Shown here: piece by piece, positions 12,394-24,298 of the stretch
How positions within the stretch are numbered: the first letter of the stretch is position 1
How the letters are laid out: each line of letters opens with the position of its first letter
Assembly (NCBI GenBank): GCA_018398765.1
Contig: JAHBMJ010000096.1
Coordinates: forward strand, 1 to 57,231
Source of the DNA: Chromera velia
Lineage: Eukaryota; Sar; Chromeraceae
Reading direction: 5' to 3'
Length of the DNA stretch: 57,231 nucleotides
Notes under the pieces: generated by a model
Database searches by the model: none
What the model was told of the DNA's origin: nothing
Seen by the model: the letters and a program-made list of their open reading frames with translations, nothing else
Made by a program: the position numbers and the translations under genes

Positions 12394-12735
12394 GACAGAT
12401 CGGTACTTGTAAAATGTTTTTCGGGACCTTCATATTTGAGGTTGAAAGTCATATTGATCAAATATTTGATCGTATTTGATAGGTCTTTAAACACTAGGTC
12501 CTCCCTGACTGGATATTTGATTTGAGCTTAAGCCCTACCTTAAATCAAATCAAATCAAATCAAACATGGTCACTATGTGAAGCCTCTCTTTTCTGCCCTT
12601 CTCTTTATTTGTTTTGGCTTCTGCACTTGTTCTTTTATTAAGTTTCTCTTCTTTTTAAAGAGGCTTCTACTAATTCAAAGTGCCCGAAAGCGCTTGGCAC
12701 TTCTAGAATGCTTCAAACTCTTCTAGTTTTGATAC

Positions 12736-13046
12736 AACAAAATTGAGACCTAAATGGTACGAAATGGTACTAAATGATATGAAAAATCATACTTTTTAAC
12801 TAAAAAAAAATATGTACCAATTCTTTTTTTTTCGATTACCAAAAATGGTAAATGGTAAAAAGTATGAAAAATCTTTTCTCTAAGAGCTTCAAAGTTAATG
12901 ATAATATTAAACTATTAAAATTAAGTTAGGCGCACTAGTTTTGAGACTTGTATGATAAATATTTTTTATGAAACTGAGGTGTACCAAAAATTAAAATTGA
13001 GACCTAAATAGTTAATTTTTAACCATTTTCTTGTCCTATTTGTCTC
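12736..13046 (-). repeat. right long terminal inverted repeat
   Basis: Inverted partner of 10195-10480. The outer end GTCTCAAT meets the hAT C-terminal coding block two bases later. Confidence 0.85.
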
Positions 13047-13047
13047 A

Positions 13048-13391
13048 ATGAAGCCGCTCAAGCGGACCACCGAACAGCGCAAGGAGGCACTGGAAGCCTC
13101 ACGATCTCTGTACAAGAACCCGATCTTTCTGCCTGGAACCACTTACATCGTTGAGCGTCTGTTCTCGGCCGCGAAGTTGATCCAGTCTGACAAGTGCACC
13201 TCTCTGGACCCTTCCACTTTTGAAGTGATTGCCTGTCTCAAGGTCAATAGGAGCTACAGGGATATTGAGGCAGTGGCCACAGCAATGAAGACCGAGATGC
13301 CTGAGCGTGTCGGTTCTGAACAGTTTCACCAACGTGCTTATTGGGAGAATAAAGAGGCGTCTCTCTATCGTTTTATGAAAATCAATTGAAC
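13048..13391 (+). pseudogene. hAT transposase relic, C-terminal dimerisation block
   Basis: The 113-residue frame holds the hAT C-terminal dimerisation signature: PGTTYIVERLFSAAKL, then a SLDPSTFEVIACLK segment, at the expected spacing, ending in TGA. It is the missing end of the frame that stops at about 10196. Its apparent ATG start is an accident of the insertion junction. No later hAT terminal repeat was found. Confidence 0.8.
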
Positions 13392-14314
13392 TTGATGTCA
13401 AGGCTTAACTGCAACAGAGCCTGCCTTCATATTGTATTCATCTGCATCCATTGTTATGAAATTGTATGCCTTGATACGTTTCTTTGATTCATGAATGATA
13501 CTGAGTGGTGCACAAAAATGTTGTAGCATTTGTGTCTTCTCGTTTCTGCTATTGTATGATCGATTGCATGGATGTTTTCGTGGATATGGCTCTGTTTGCA
13601 TGTAGCATACTCACAAAATTGAAGTACTATACGCGCCAGCAGTAAGTTTTTACTGCTTATACGTACAGTTGCGGAATTTTCATGTTATGAACCGTACACG
13701 AAAGTGTATTCATATTGTTCATCATTCATATTGAATTCTAAGTTTATATTTTCTGTGTTAAAAAATAAAAATAGTTATTATTGAATATATTACAGGTATT
13801 AATACCAAGTAATAGCTTAGCAATAAGTTGTATAACTTAGTATAACTCCTTTCAAAGATTTTCAATTCATTTATATGAGTATTAAAATACTGTACATCAT
13901 ATTAAATATGTATAAAAAAACATAAAAATGTTATTAATAGTCCTTTAAACACCCTAGAGCACCTAGAAAAAATTAAATTTTTGTTTTATAGGCAATTATT
14001 GGCAATTAATTGCAACTATTGCAATAATTGTTTGTATCAAACTGGTCAAAGCAATTTATTTGCAATTTATTTGTTCAATGCGCTGCTTGCCGCCAAGTTC
14101 TAGTAGACCGAAGATTCTCTCCCAAAGCAGGTGGAGGGGGGTTTATAGGAGAGATTGAGGAAGCTGTTGCTGAAAAATCTCGTCTATATCCTAAACGTCA
14201 TGCGGTGCTTCCCGTGGGGGTTGGCGGACAAAAAGGAGGGGGATGGAAGAGGGTTGTTCGTCTTTTGTAAGAAAGTGGGAATAGTGGGGCAAGAATTAAG
14301 TGTACGAGTGCACT
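13392..14314. other. AT-rich, no recognisable gene
   Basis: 3' flank of the hAT relic and AT-rich spacer, with frequent TTGCAAT-type repeats around 13990-14070. Two overlapping short plus-strand frames (14028-14379) have no recognisable domain and run into the foldback arm. Confidence 0.5.
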
Positions 14315-14877
14315 CTAATGAATTGGGAGTTGAATTGGGCGTCGAATTGGTAGTACTGCCAATTTTTTATCGCCAGTAACTCCCAATTTTGAAAAATTGC
14401 TACCTAGTCTAGTGAAAGAAGTACATGGAGTTTGAAGCTAAAATTTTGTGTACGGGCTAGACAGCTAGGCTAGACAGGGGCTCACGAGTCTCTAGCCACA
14501 GTCATTAGACTCTAATTCATTACTAGAAACAAATTCTATGAACACTTAGAGTCACCTAAAAATTGGGAGTTACCAATTTTTTTCTAGGATTTTCTTAAAA
14601 ATTGGTACTTAGTCCTAGAAAAAAATTGGTAACTCCCAATTTTTAGGTGACTCTAAGTGTTCATAGAATTTGTTTCTAGTAATGAATTAGAGTCTAATGA
14701 CTGTGGCTAGAGACTAGTGAGCCCCTGTCTAGCCCGTACACAAAATTTTAGCTTCAAACTCCATGTACTTCTTTCACTACTAGACTAGGTACCAATTTTT
14801 CAAAATTGGGAGTTACTGACGGTAAAAAATTGGTAGTACTACCAATTCGACGCCCAATTCAACTCCCAATTCATTAG
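14315..14877. mobile_element. foldback (MITE-like) element
   Basis: Near-perfect palindrome: left arm 14315-14589 and right arm 14613-14877 around a loop of about 23 bp. Ends read CTAATGAATTGGGAGTTGAA and its complement. The single strand would fold into a hairpin of about 265 bp. No coding capacity. The last ~94 bp of the right arm recur at 22648-22741, so this is a family. Confidence 0.9.
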
Positions 14878-15310
14878 GGAAGTTGGTTACTCCTAACAGC
14901 ACAGTGTATTCGTTGGAAACAAAGATGTGATCAGATTGTGATGAGAGATAATTAGCTTTAATTTAATAGCTTGCTAGGATTCGATGTATACAATCACTTT
15001 CAAGTTTATCTAACGATCGATATGCATTACATACATTTAACAGTTCCTTCCGTTAATTGCCTACATTAATTACTAGTGACTTGGAATGGAAATGTATGTA
15101 GGACCCGGCCTAGCTACAATGAGATCGCTGCTGCATGTATAGGCATACTGACATATATGTATCTATGAGCTAATTAAGTTATTTTCTAGCTGGACCATGT
15201 TTCCTACAGCAACTTGAAAGGAAAATTCTCAGTATTTTAACTTCTTTGCAAAAATTCTAATCGATTGCTCTCAGTTTGGACTGTAAGACCCGTAGTATAG
15301 CATAGCATAG
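14878..15310. other. AT-rich spacer
   Basis: No frame or repeat beyond a short GCATAGCATAG run directly before the 7.3 kb transposon. Nothing is recognised here. Confidence 0.5.
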
Positions 15311-15338
15311 TCTATGGGCTAAAAGTTGGGGTAGAATA

Positions 15339-15590
15339 GTCGGAATAGTAAGAATAGTCCACTATTCCTACTATTCCACTAGCAAAAACCCACTATTCCC
15401 ACTATTCCACTAGTAAAAACCCACTATTCCCACTATTTTTCTAGTGAAAATCCACTATTCCCACTATTGTTCTAGTACAAATCCACTATTCCCACTATTC
15501 TATTAGTCAAACCTCACTGTTCTAACTATTCCAGTTGAGAATAGTCAAAATAGTAGACTATTCACTATTCCAACTATTCCGAGGTTACTT
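15339..15590. repeat. left subterminal ~30 bp repeats
   Basis: About five units built on CCACTATTCCCACTATT plus a variable CTAGT-AAAA spacer. Likely transposase-binding sites by analogy with CACTA elements. Confidence 0.85.
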
Positions 15591-15699
15591 CATAAATCAT
15601 ATAGCATCGAAGTCAATCAGTCCACTGGCACATCATGCAAATAGATCAACTCAACGCCGGCGTTGAATACCAGGTTTATCAAGTGATGTACCAATGGAC

Positions 15700-18600
15700 C
15701 TAGAAACGATATTCAACGGTATCGCGCTGGGGCTCTTCACGCCTTTGCGACTCCTTCCAGTTATAAATCACATCTGGCATCAATAGAATTCGATCAACAA
15801 CGTGATGGGCAAAGATCACTTGGGATTTACGATTGTAAAAAACATACTTTGCATGAAGATTCTCGCTATATGAAGGATAAGCATTATCTTCTGCTTCCTC
15901 CAATTCCTCAACCAAAATAAGCTTTTCGGACAACACATTTGTCCACCTCTGGCGCAACGCAGGAGGGGTAGAGTCACGCAGATTTAAGGAAAAAAACAAA
16001 GATGCAACGCCAAAACAGACCTTCTTCTCGGCCTCGAAGTCGTCTGTAGACATTTGAATATCTGCAGAGTGAGGAGGATTATACTCACCGTCCCTCCACT
16101 GCGCACGGACAGGAGAAAAAGCACGAAAGTTCCCATGCTCATGTGGAGGAGAGCTTGCCACCCGTCTATCCCCCCCCTGCGGCCATGCATGCACAATAAA
16201 AAGGGAAGAGTCCTCCACATTAAACTGCTCAGACTCGTCACGGAAGTCACTCTCCTGCAGCATGAGCTTTCTAAATTTTTTGACAGAGGAAATATACATT
16301 CTTTTATAAACAGAGACTTCTCCATGCTGAAAAAGCACATCACGAATCGAATTCTGTTTCTCAGTCGCTACACCAGGCACGTTGCGGTCGTCATCATACA
16401 AATGTACATGCATGTACAAAAGCTGAACAAGCTTATTTAACAGACGACTGGAGAAGCGGATCTCAATCAATTCGTCTCCATTCTACACCTCTGAAAGTTT
16501 CACAGTTCTGACAAAACTATCAAACTTCTTCTGGAGTTTCTCACGAAACCTTGTCACTTGTTTCTCCTCTTCCACCCTTCTCTCTTCCTCAAAAACTGCT
16601 GCAATTCTCTCCATTTCTTCAAGATGAAGAGTCAGTGACCGCAAAAAAAAACGGCGTGTAATGCACGACAGAAGGGCATTTACTGCTTTGTGCGCTCTTT
16701 CAAAAGGCTCAGTGGAAGTTCCAATCAAAGACCCGTGTTCTATGATTTGCCCGATTGAATGCTCAGAAATTTCATGTGTTTTCATGAAATTTGAGCATTC
16801 CCGCCCACATCCCTCCAACACCCCAACAAACTTCTTGATTGTTTCACAAATCAAAGTGCCAAGAGTATCATTTGCCACATTTTCATCTGATCCAGCAGCT
16901 CCACGGAGCAACATTCTTAACCCCCAGAACTCTTGGCGAAGAAGACAGCCAACATACGCAACGTTAGCGAACAAGTCGATCAACTTTGGGTCAACGCCGT
17001 TGCAAGCAAAGGCAAAAGGAAGCACCTGCAATGCATATCGAAACTGGGTGCCTGTCATTTTGGGGACTTTCAAGAACCCGCTCGATGAGAGATGCGCCAT
17101 CTGAGAGGGAAGCACAAGCTCTTTGCAGTAAGCTTCACACGCTACTAGTTGTGCCTTTGTGCCAAAGCGAGATTCATTGTCTTCATAAAAAAAGTGCGTC
17201 GACAACATGTCAACACATCTTTTTGCAACCCCGAGGTCCCAGTTGTGCAAAAGACAAAAGGGAAAACATGAAGGCTGAAAGAAACGAAGAGAGAAAAAGG
17301 GGTTGGGCTTGTCGTAGTGGTGCATCGAGAACAGCTTCCGCTTTGCAGCATACTCATTTTGCTCCCGTCTCTTCTGTTTTTTCTTTTCTGCTTGAAGGAC
17401 GGCAAGTCCTTTCTGCATTTGCTTCTTTGTTTTTCTGGGAAAACGACCCCATGGCGACGTTCCTTTCCCAAATTTTTTGAGTTGAGACCCCCTCACCCAA
17501 CAAAACCGATAAGGAGATTCGAGTAGTGCGCTTGCTTTTTCAAACACTCTTGCCGTAAACTGCGCAAACGGTCGGTCAGACAAGTAAAGGTGAAAAAAAA
17601 AATGCAGCTTCCATTCGCGGCTCGATCCACGTTCCCCCACACCGGTGGACTGCGCATGAATCACCAGTTTGAAAGCTGGAGTCGGATGCTTCTTCTCCGC
17701 CTTCGAAATGCTACCCAGAATGACCCTCAAACAATCCATCTTCATCTTTCGGAGTGCCGCAGTCTGCAATGCACGAAGGGAAGCAGAGAGAAAACGAGTG
17801 CCACTGGAATCCAGTATAAAGGGATGGTGAGGTGCATGTGAGGGAGACAGGTGAAGCAAAGAAGAAATGGGGGAGTAGAAAAGGGGGAGGAATGAAAAAG
17901 AAAGGCAGTGCGGGAAATCGGGAATGAACGAGAATGAAATGAGTGGAAGGAGCAAGAAAGACTTCTTACCTGCTTTTCAGTCGCATCTTGGTTGCTGAAT
18001 AATTTCCACCTGGGAAGAAACCCCACAAGCATCTTTCCTTCATTCGACTTAATAGTTTTTCAGGTGGTCAAAGTGAGGAAAAGGTAGACGGGTGTGATGA
18101 AGGTTGCTGTAGTATCAGCCGAAAGGCTAATTCCAATCACACCGTGCTCCTCTGCATCAAGCCCTGCCCCTTCAATCAACTCAGCATACGCATCCCTAAA
18201 GTACTTGCCGGTGCAGAAGTGGGGGCCCACTTTCCTTCCCATTCCAACGGGGCCTCCCTCTGTTAACTGCTTTTTGAGATGAATGGTACGCTTTTGGCCG
18301 GCTAGCTGTGTGAGCAAACGCTTTGCAACCACTATCGGGTCACGATAGAAGAAATGGAAATTCGCTGGCGGAACACTAGGATGAGCCCCGTCTGGAATGC
18401 TTGGATCGGAAAATACTTTCCGTTCGAACTTTGGAAAGCTTGGCAACCTCTGTTCCTCCTCCCACATACCATACTGCGACAAAAATCTTTGCCGCAAATA
18501 TTTGATTGTCGAAGGGGACTCTCCCCGAGGGAGAGTTGCTGGGTCAAAAGAGGGGTGCTTCATTGCTTTCAGAAAGATAGAACCCTTCCGGTTGTTTGTT

Positions 18601-19016
18601 TGGGTTAATGTGAGCGTATGAAGGAAAATGAGCTCGGAAGCAGAAAGCTTCTCTGCAGTGTTCAGGAGGGACTCAGTGCTCTCTGGTTCGGCCAGAATGA
18701 AATCCTCGCCTGCGAATGGCGCTGCCTCTCCCTCCTCTTCACCTTCAACAACTGCCTCCATCTCTCCCTCTTCGCCTACATCAATTGCCTCCACCTCTCC
18801 CTGAAAAGCTTGTTCTCCGGCCAATCCAGCCTGTGCTTCCATATGGCTCCTTCGAGGTGAATCTCTGTGAGAAAAAGCTTCGAGACGCTCTACTTTTCCG
18901 ACTGGGATTCGGGGGTGGTCTCTTGTGTGCGCAAAGTGTTTGTACTTAGTGGCAACATCATCCTTCAAGACTTTTTAGCATATTGCACATCTCCAACCCA
19001 GTTTCCGCTTCACCAT
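15700..19016 (-). pseudogene. Plavaka/CMC-like transposase, stop-interrupted
   Basis: From ATG 19016 the frame gives a basic start with a C-x2-C pair (WRCAIC), acidic linkers, VIGISLSADTTATF and PVYLF, then MLVGFLPRWKL at about 18000. An intron follows (GTAAGA donor near 17967, TTGCAG acceptor near 17768). The second exon opens MDCLRVILG and contains HNWDLGVAKRCVDML and a HSIGQIIEHGSLIGTSTEPF-ERAHK block. The PVYL, L-V-G-F-L-P, CLRVIL and terminal H-x-I-x(6)-G-x(4)-TE-x2-ER-H order is that of fungal Plavaka-type transposases in the CMC superfamily. This match is from memory of the family, so the subgroup is tentative. In-frame stops: TAA 18975, TGA 18060, TAG 16483. The frame is otherwise continuous, so decay looks recent. 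Confidence 0.55.
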
Positions 19017-19552
19017 ACTGCTAGAATGAGAGAAAGGATGTGAAGATTGGGCAAGATCGGGCTATGGGGAAAAGATTGCGTTTATGAGAATATCCTTGCC
19101 CACTGTGTCTCAAAGTTTCCACCGCTTGGTTTATTTGCTTAACTTTCTTATCACAGAAGCGCCTTGGACGTTGTGAATCCTCTTCTCACACATCTGGTTG
19201 CTGCAAGAGATCCACCTCTTCTGGAAGCGGCTAGGGAGACGGTGGGAGACGGCTCAGTCGGCCAGGACTGATTAATATAAGCATGCCGCGGCCATGCTGG
19301 GGCCTCCATGCATGCATGCATGCCGTCTTGCTTTTGAAACAAAATTTCGACCGCTGCCTCGGCTTCTGTGATGGCGACTCGGGAAGTGAAGCACTGTGAA
19401 GGTTCTTGTTTGAACAAAATAGGGACAGCGATAATTTTTTTTTGCTCAAAAGGGTCACAAAAGCATACAGAGACTTGTTTGTACTGGATTGGGAGTTCTG
19501 CTTTTGTCACTTCTTTGACTTTCAGGTGTCAGTGTTGTGGGTTTTTCTCTCA

Positions 19553-22190
19553 ATGGGTGACAAAAAGAAGGGCAAGGGCTGCCGTGGGCGCCCCCCAAAA
19601 GAAAAGGCCGAGTCAAAGGCTGAGAAGAAGCCCAAAAATGCAAAGAAGGGTGCAGGTGAGGAAGATGATGAGGAGATGGATACTCCTGGAGCACTCAAAG
19701 CATTGAAAGGTTAGTGACGGATTTGGATACACTCGCGTCTTTCTACAAAAATTCATTGTTGCAGTCTCTCCTGGTCTCTCCACAATTTTTCCACTGTGTA
19801 CAGCAAGTGATCTTTGCTTATTGCTGTTCATGGCTTGCTTCCTACAGGTGTGAAAACTCTGAAGGACGATGACGAGGATGACGAAGAGTCTTTCGAAGAA
19901 GACGACATCCCCAGAGGCAGAGGGAACGGGAAGATGAGACTCAAAAAGTGTCCCCCCGAGTCCGAGTCAGAAGATGAGGAGGATGAAAAAGAGGAAGAAC
20001 CTGTTAGAAGAAGGAGAAAGAGTGCCAAGACAGGCGAAAAAAAAAAGGGGGAAAAAGAGGAAGAAGAGGGCAGAGATAAAGAAAAAAAAGGAAAGGAAGA
20101 GGGCTAGGGAAGAAGAGAGGAAGGAAAGGAAGGAAAAGAAAGAAAAAGAGGAGGGAGGGAACAAAGAGAAGACCTCACAGGAAGAGAAGAGGGAAAAGGG
20201 AGACGCTGCCAGTAGCAGCCAGGAGAAAGAAACAGAAAAAGAGAAGAAGGCGGAGAGTGATGGGGAGGAGACGCTTGATGAATGGGCCTCCCTTGTAGGG
20301 AACACAGGGTTCGAGCGTAAGCTCGTGAAAGCATTCCGCGTCTTCGCCGCCAAGTACGACAAACGCCTCAAGGCACTCGAGGACGGTGTTGAGAAAGGAA
20401 GGAAGAAAGGGAAGGCAGGAGACGGGGAACAGAAGGAAAACGAAACAGATGCCTCGATTGATAAAGTTCCTCTGGACAGGCTTCGCCTTTTGGTGGGGTT
20501 TATCAATCGGTCCGTCTCGCTTCCACTCTTTGTCCTCACTTGATTGTAGACTCGGTTCTCTCCTCTTGCTTTCTCCTTTTATTTTTTTTCTATCTCCTCC
20601 GGTCTTCTGTCCATTTCTGTCCGCTTTTTTTTTTCGTTTGACAATGTTTCTCCTTTTCGCTCCCTTCACTCCTTCCTCCGAGTCACCCTCTTTATTTCTC
20701 ATCCCCTTTTCCTCTTTTGATGCTGCAGCATTAATCTGGGGGATATGACGCAGGAGGATCCGTCTTATCCGTAGTACTGGGCTGTCATGATCTGCGGCCT
20801 CCAAAGCTTTGACACGGTGGACAAAACCCCAGATGAGCTGTATGAACGTTTCTGGCTGAGGGCAGGAGATCTCTACTCGAAGGCAGTTGGGGGGACGGGG
20901 TGGTTAAAGGGCTCAAATGTTGCAGCGCAGCGCATGAGCCCCTACAAGAACCTGACCTTTGACCTCCTTGGTGTTCCACCTGCACATCTGGGCAGGGTGA
21001 AAGGCAGTGGGCAGATCAAGTGGGAGGTGACACAGGCAATGGGTATAAAGAACCCAAAGATCTTCACCCCTTTGTGCAACCACCCCGCCCTTGCACAGGA
21101 AAGGACGAAGAGTCTTTTGGCCCCCGCTGATGCACAGGTACTAGTTGTTTCTTTTTCTTCTCTTTTCCCCTCATTTTCGTTTCTTCTCCTCAACTTTCAG
21201 GCTCTTTGAAGCTGTGTTCTTTCTCGTTCTTTCTGTGAGAGACTGAGCGCGTTTACTTTCATTGTTTCTCTTGAATCTGAGACTCCCCCATTGTATTTTT
21301 TTTTATTTTGTCCAGAATTGTCTTTAATATACAAATGTTCACGTGTTTTTGTCTTGCAGAAAGTACAGACACTGCAGGGTGGGGGTCGACTGCCCCGCGA
21401 TTTTGATGAAGGAGAGGGAGCACCCATGGAGTTTTTCACTTTTGTATTTCTCCAGAACCCCTCTCTTCTTGAGCTCTCTACCCTTTGCTCTGTAGTAGCG
21501 CTCGCCCCCGCCCTTCGACCTGTCTTCGCAACTGACAGAAAAGATGCAGCAGAAGTGTTTGTTGGGGAAGCTGCTGCAGAGACCCAAAAGAAAAAAGGGA
21601 CATGGTATTCGAAAAAGGGGGACTCTGCAGGGTTTGTGTGGGCCAGGCCCACTAAGGGTGAGGCATCAGGAGAATTCACACTCACAGCAGCAGACGTCTT
21701 CGACCTTGTCTTCCCGTACACGACCTTGCAAGAGCTCGCTTTTTTTCTTGCTATGTTTGAATTCATCGCAAACAAGAACAAAACCTTTTCCCCCTCTGCA
21801 GTTCGCCGCCGGACAAAGGCATATATCCCCATTGTTGAGTTTTATTATGCTAATGGGGCAGAGATCACGAGCAGGGGTCTGCAGACCTACAGTTTGAAAA
21901 CAAAGATGCTGAGGGAGGAGGTGCAGAAACAGATCCGACAGATGCGAACCGAAAAAAAAATTGATCCGAGAATTGCATCCCCTTTTGCAGACACGAGAGA
22001 CTTCACTCTCGACTGTCTTGGTCGTTGCGGAGTTGTTCTTCCTAGTGTCCCCTCTCTTGTGAAGAGTGGAAGTGGGGGAAACCAGAACGAAGAGGGGGGG
22101 GACATTGACGGCGTGGAGGGTGCAGGAGAGGGCAACTCCGAGGTAGATGGGTCTTCTGACGGGGAGGCAACGCTGGAGGCGGATCTTTAA
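19553..22190 (+). pseudogene. AT-hook accessory protein of transposon
   Basis: Four exons: 19553-19709, 19848-20509, 20729-21137, 21360-22190, all GT-AG with matching phases. The N-terminus has an AT-hook core (RGRPPK) and long acidic/basic runs; the rest has no recognised domain and ends Gly/Glu-rich. Two lesions: exon 2 must change frame near an A-run at 20038-20046, since the upstream frame stops at TAG 20105, and exon 3 has an in-frame TAG at 20772. It lies head-to-head with the transposase gene inside the same inverted ends, so a transposon DNA-binding partner (like TNPA of EnSpm) is a reasonable guess, not shown. Confidence 0.55.
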
Positions 22191-22289
22191 GTGGTGCCAG
22201 TATTCACGGTTTGGGGAGGGACAGTTCCGAATCCAACTTTGAAGTCTCTTCATCATCACTCGGATGTCTCCTCTGGGTCGAATCTTTTG

Positions 22290-22560
22290 TTGACTGTATT
22301 TTGAATAGTGAGAATAATCACCTTCGTTTTGGCAGGAATAGTGAGAATAGTCCGGAATAGTCACCTTCGTTTTGGCAGGAATAGTGAGAATAGTCACTAA
22401 AACGTCGGCAGGAATAGTGAAAATAGTCATTATTTTCAAATAAGGTTAATAAATGTCAGAATAGTAGGAATAGTCTAGTATTTTTTATAATTGGAATAGT
22501 GAATAGTCACTATTCCCACTATTGACTATTAGGGGATAGAAATAGTGGACTATTCCACTA
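22290..22560. repeat. right subterminal AATAGT repeats
   Basis: Units of GGAATAGTGAGAATAGTC, several preceded by CACCTTCGTTTTGGCA, in inverse orientation to the left array. Confidence 0.85.
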
Positions 22561-22647
22561 TTCCACTATAATTTTAGCCCATAGATGTATATATGATGAT
22601 AGTAGTATGATATGATGATGATAAGTAGTAGTATATGATGATGATAG

Positions 22648-22741
22648 TAGGTATCAATTTTTTAAAATTGGGAGTTACTGGCGGTAAAAAATTGGTAGTA
22701 CTACTAATTCGATGCCCAATTCAACTCTCAATTCATTAGGG
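22648..22741. repeat. solo end of the foldback family
   Basis: Closely similar to the right-arm end of the foldback element at about 14787-14880, in the same orientation. No partner arm is nearby, so it is a truncated copy or the far end of a larger composite. Confidence 0.85.
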
Positions 22742-23782
22742 TGGGGAATGGACTACGAGTTCTTCGTTCTGTTGAAAATGCTGACAGAAGGGGCTAACAG
22801 AAAGGGAGAAGGGGAAGAAGGAGGAAAGGAGGATTAAAACACAAGCTTTCCGGTCTTCTCTACCGTAGAGAACGTGCTGAAGGCCTCTTTTCAAAAAGAG
22901 CTCAAAGTAAAAAAAAGACTGACAGAGAAGGCCATAGCATGAAAGAGGCGCTGCAGACTGAGGTAACACAACAAGCTAACCATACTTTGAGGACATGTGG
23001 GGCCGGTCCCATATTTTTTTCAAGTTAGCCTGTGACAAAAGCTACAATATAGCTCCAAACAGAGCTGATTCAATATAAAGAGGGACTAACATATAGAAAC
23101 TCTCTCAAGTTGTTTAGCAAGTTATGAACATATTAACTTTATTTGCATGATTATTAAATTGTATCATAAAATTAACAATATTACTTGTAAAAAATATATT
23201 TTGTTTTCAATATTTTTTAATAGTTATACATAGTGTATTATTCTTTTTTCTACTCAGGCTGATAAGTTGACGGATACATATTACGCATATGTAAACACAA
23301 TATACATAGATTAAATATAAATCTAGATATGAATTAATAAGGGTTTAAAGTCTAGTTTACAGTTTTTAGTCTTTTGAAGATTTTAATACCATGTCTAGTA
23401 CCATGTGCACTACTAGGTGCACTATTTAAATTGCATTGATCAACTGTATTTTCTGACTTCCATGCACCCTGTCAGACGTTTGCGGAGTGTTAGCTTTCAA
23501 CATCCTCTGCAGGAGGCGAAAAGATCGAGCGGTTTCGATCCAAAGGGCCTGCATGTGAATTGTCGAAATCATAGGCAAAGTCCATATTAATCTCGGATGG
23601 CCTATGCATGCTAACTCACACAAATGCATGCCAATGCCACAAAAACAAATGCATGGCACGCCGCGGCGGCGCGGACGAAAGCAAAACAGAGGCGCATGGT
23701 GCACGCCCGCCCTTCACCATGCGCCAACCGACATAAAATTGCAGCCGTCCTAAGTGTAGCTACAAAACTCAAATTCTCTCTT
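22742..23782. other. no recognisable gene
   Basis: Purine-rich DNA to about 22980, then strongly AT-rich sequence to 23420, then a more GC-balanced stretch with repeated GCATG motifs (23600-23720). Short minus-strand frames lack any domain. Confidence 0.5.
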
Positions 23783-24298
23783 TCAAAGCCGATCGCGAAG
23801 GTGACCAAGACCGGCTGCTAAAAGCAAACCAAAAGTGATGCGATGGATGTCACGCAAAAGAAAACCGCACTCCTGCAATTCTTTCCACATACCACACAAA
23901 ACTGCAATAAACAAAGAATCGGGACATAATAAAAAAAGAAACGCACGCAAAATATGAGAACGCAAAGTGTCAAGAAGACGATGTGCAGGAACAGCTGATC
24001 GCGCATGAGCGTAGCGAGGAAAGAGAAGAGGAGCCTTCACTCCACCAGCTAGCAAAGACACACGATAGCGATTGGGGTCCTTCGGCAACAAAAACAAGCG
24101 GGTACAGCAGTCGCATGGACGAAGCTCGAACTGCAGAAAAGTGTTCGAATTTTGCTCCTCAAGCACACATTCAACAGCATAAAAATCCTCCCTACGAAGA
24201 CTTGCACATATGTGATCTTTTTCTAAAGCAAAGGGAAGGCGAGCAACCAGGAGCCGATCATCCATCCATCTTCGCACCACACGCTTACTGCCTGACAA
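23783..24298 (-). CDS. hypothetical frame, possible exon
   Basis: A 171-codon minus-strand frame without an ATG at its start; a TTGTCAG acceptor-like site near 24291 would fit an exon. The peptide has a C-x-C-C cluster and a hydrophobic middle. No family is recognised. It lies downstream of the channel gene on the same strand and could be an unrelated exon, 3' transcript sequence or chance. Weak support. Confidence 0.2.
   Translation of the reverse strand: MSGSKRVVRRWMDDRLLVARLPFALEKDHICASLRREDFYAVECVLEEQNSNTFLQFELRPCDCCTRLFLLPKDPNRYRVSLLAGGVKAPLLFPRYAHARSAVPAHRLLDTLRSHILRAFLFLLCPDSLFIAVLCGMWKELQECGFLLRDIHRITFGLLLAAGLGHLRDRL

Larger units (their letters stand above)
10195..13046. mobile_element. 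2.85 kb long-TIR element inside hAT relic
   Basis: The segment is bounded by about 0.3 kb imperfect inverted repeats (10195-10480 and 12736-13046) whose outer ends read ATTGAGACAAAT and its complement. It lies between the central and C-terminal parts of the hAT transposase, and removing it rejoins those parts in one frame. The interior holds a minus-strand frame (11743-12393), an inverted pair (10984-11088 with 11480-11584), a direct pair (about 11080-11184 and 12575-12680) and AATCAAATC-rich tracts (11430-11470, 12540-12570). No transposase is visible, so it is probably non-autonomous. No clear target-site duplication was found. Confidence 0.7.
15311..22585. mobile_element. 7.3 kb Plavaka/CMC-like DNA transposon
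   Basis: The ends carry a perfect 14 bp inverted repeat (TCTATGGGCTAAAA at 15311-15324, complement at 22572-22585). Just inside are arrays of ACTATTCC/GGAATAGT repeats in opposite orientation (15339-15590, 22290-22560). Between them are two divergent genes: transposase-like on minus (19016 to 15700) and AT-hook protein on plus (19553 to 22190), sharing the 0.5 kb between them as promoter region. Subterminal repeat arrays plus a second DNA-binding gene resemble EnSpm/CACTA organisation. Several in-frame stops indicate inactivation. No target duplication was recognised. Confidence 0.65.

Noticed and set aside
19967-20804. Ser/Phe-rich minus-strand frames of about 200 codons
   Set aside because: Antisense of the Glu/Lys-rich exon of the AT-hook gene.
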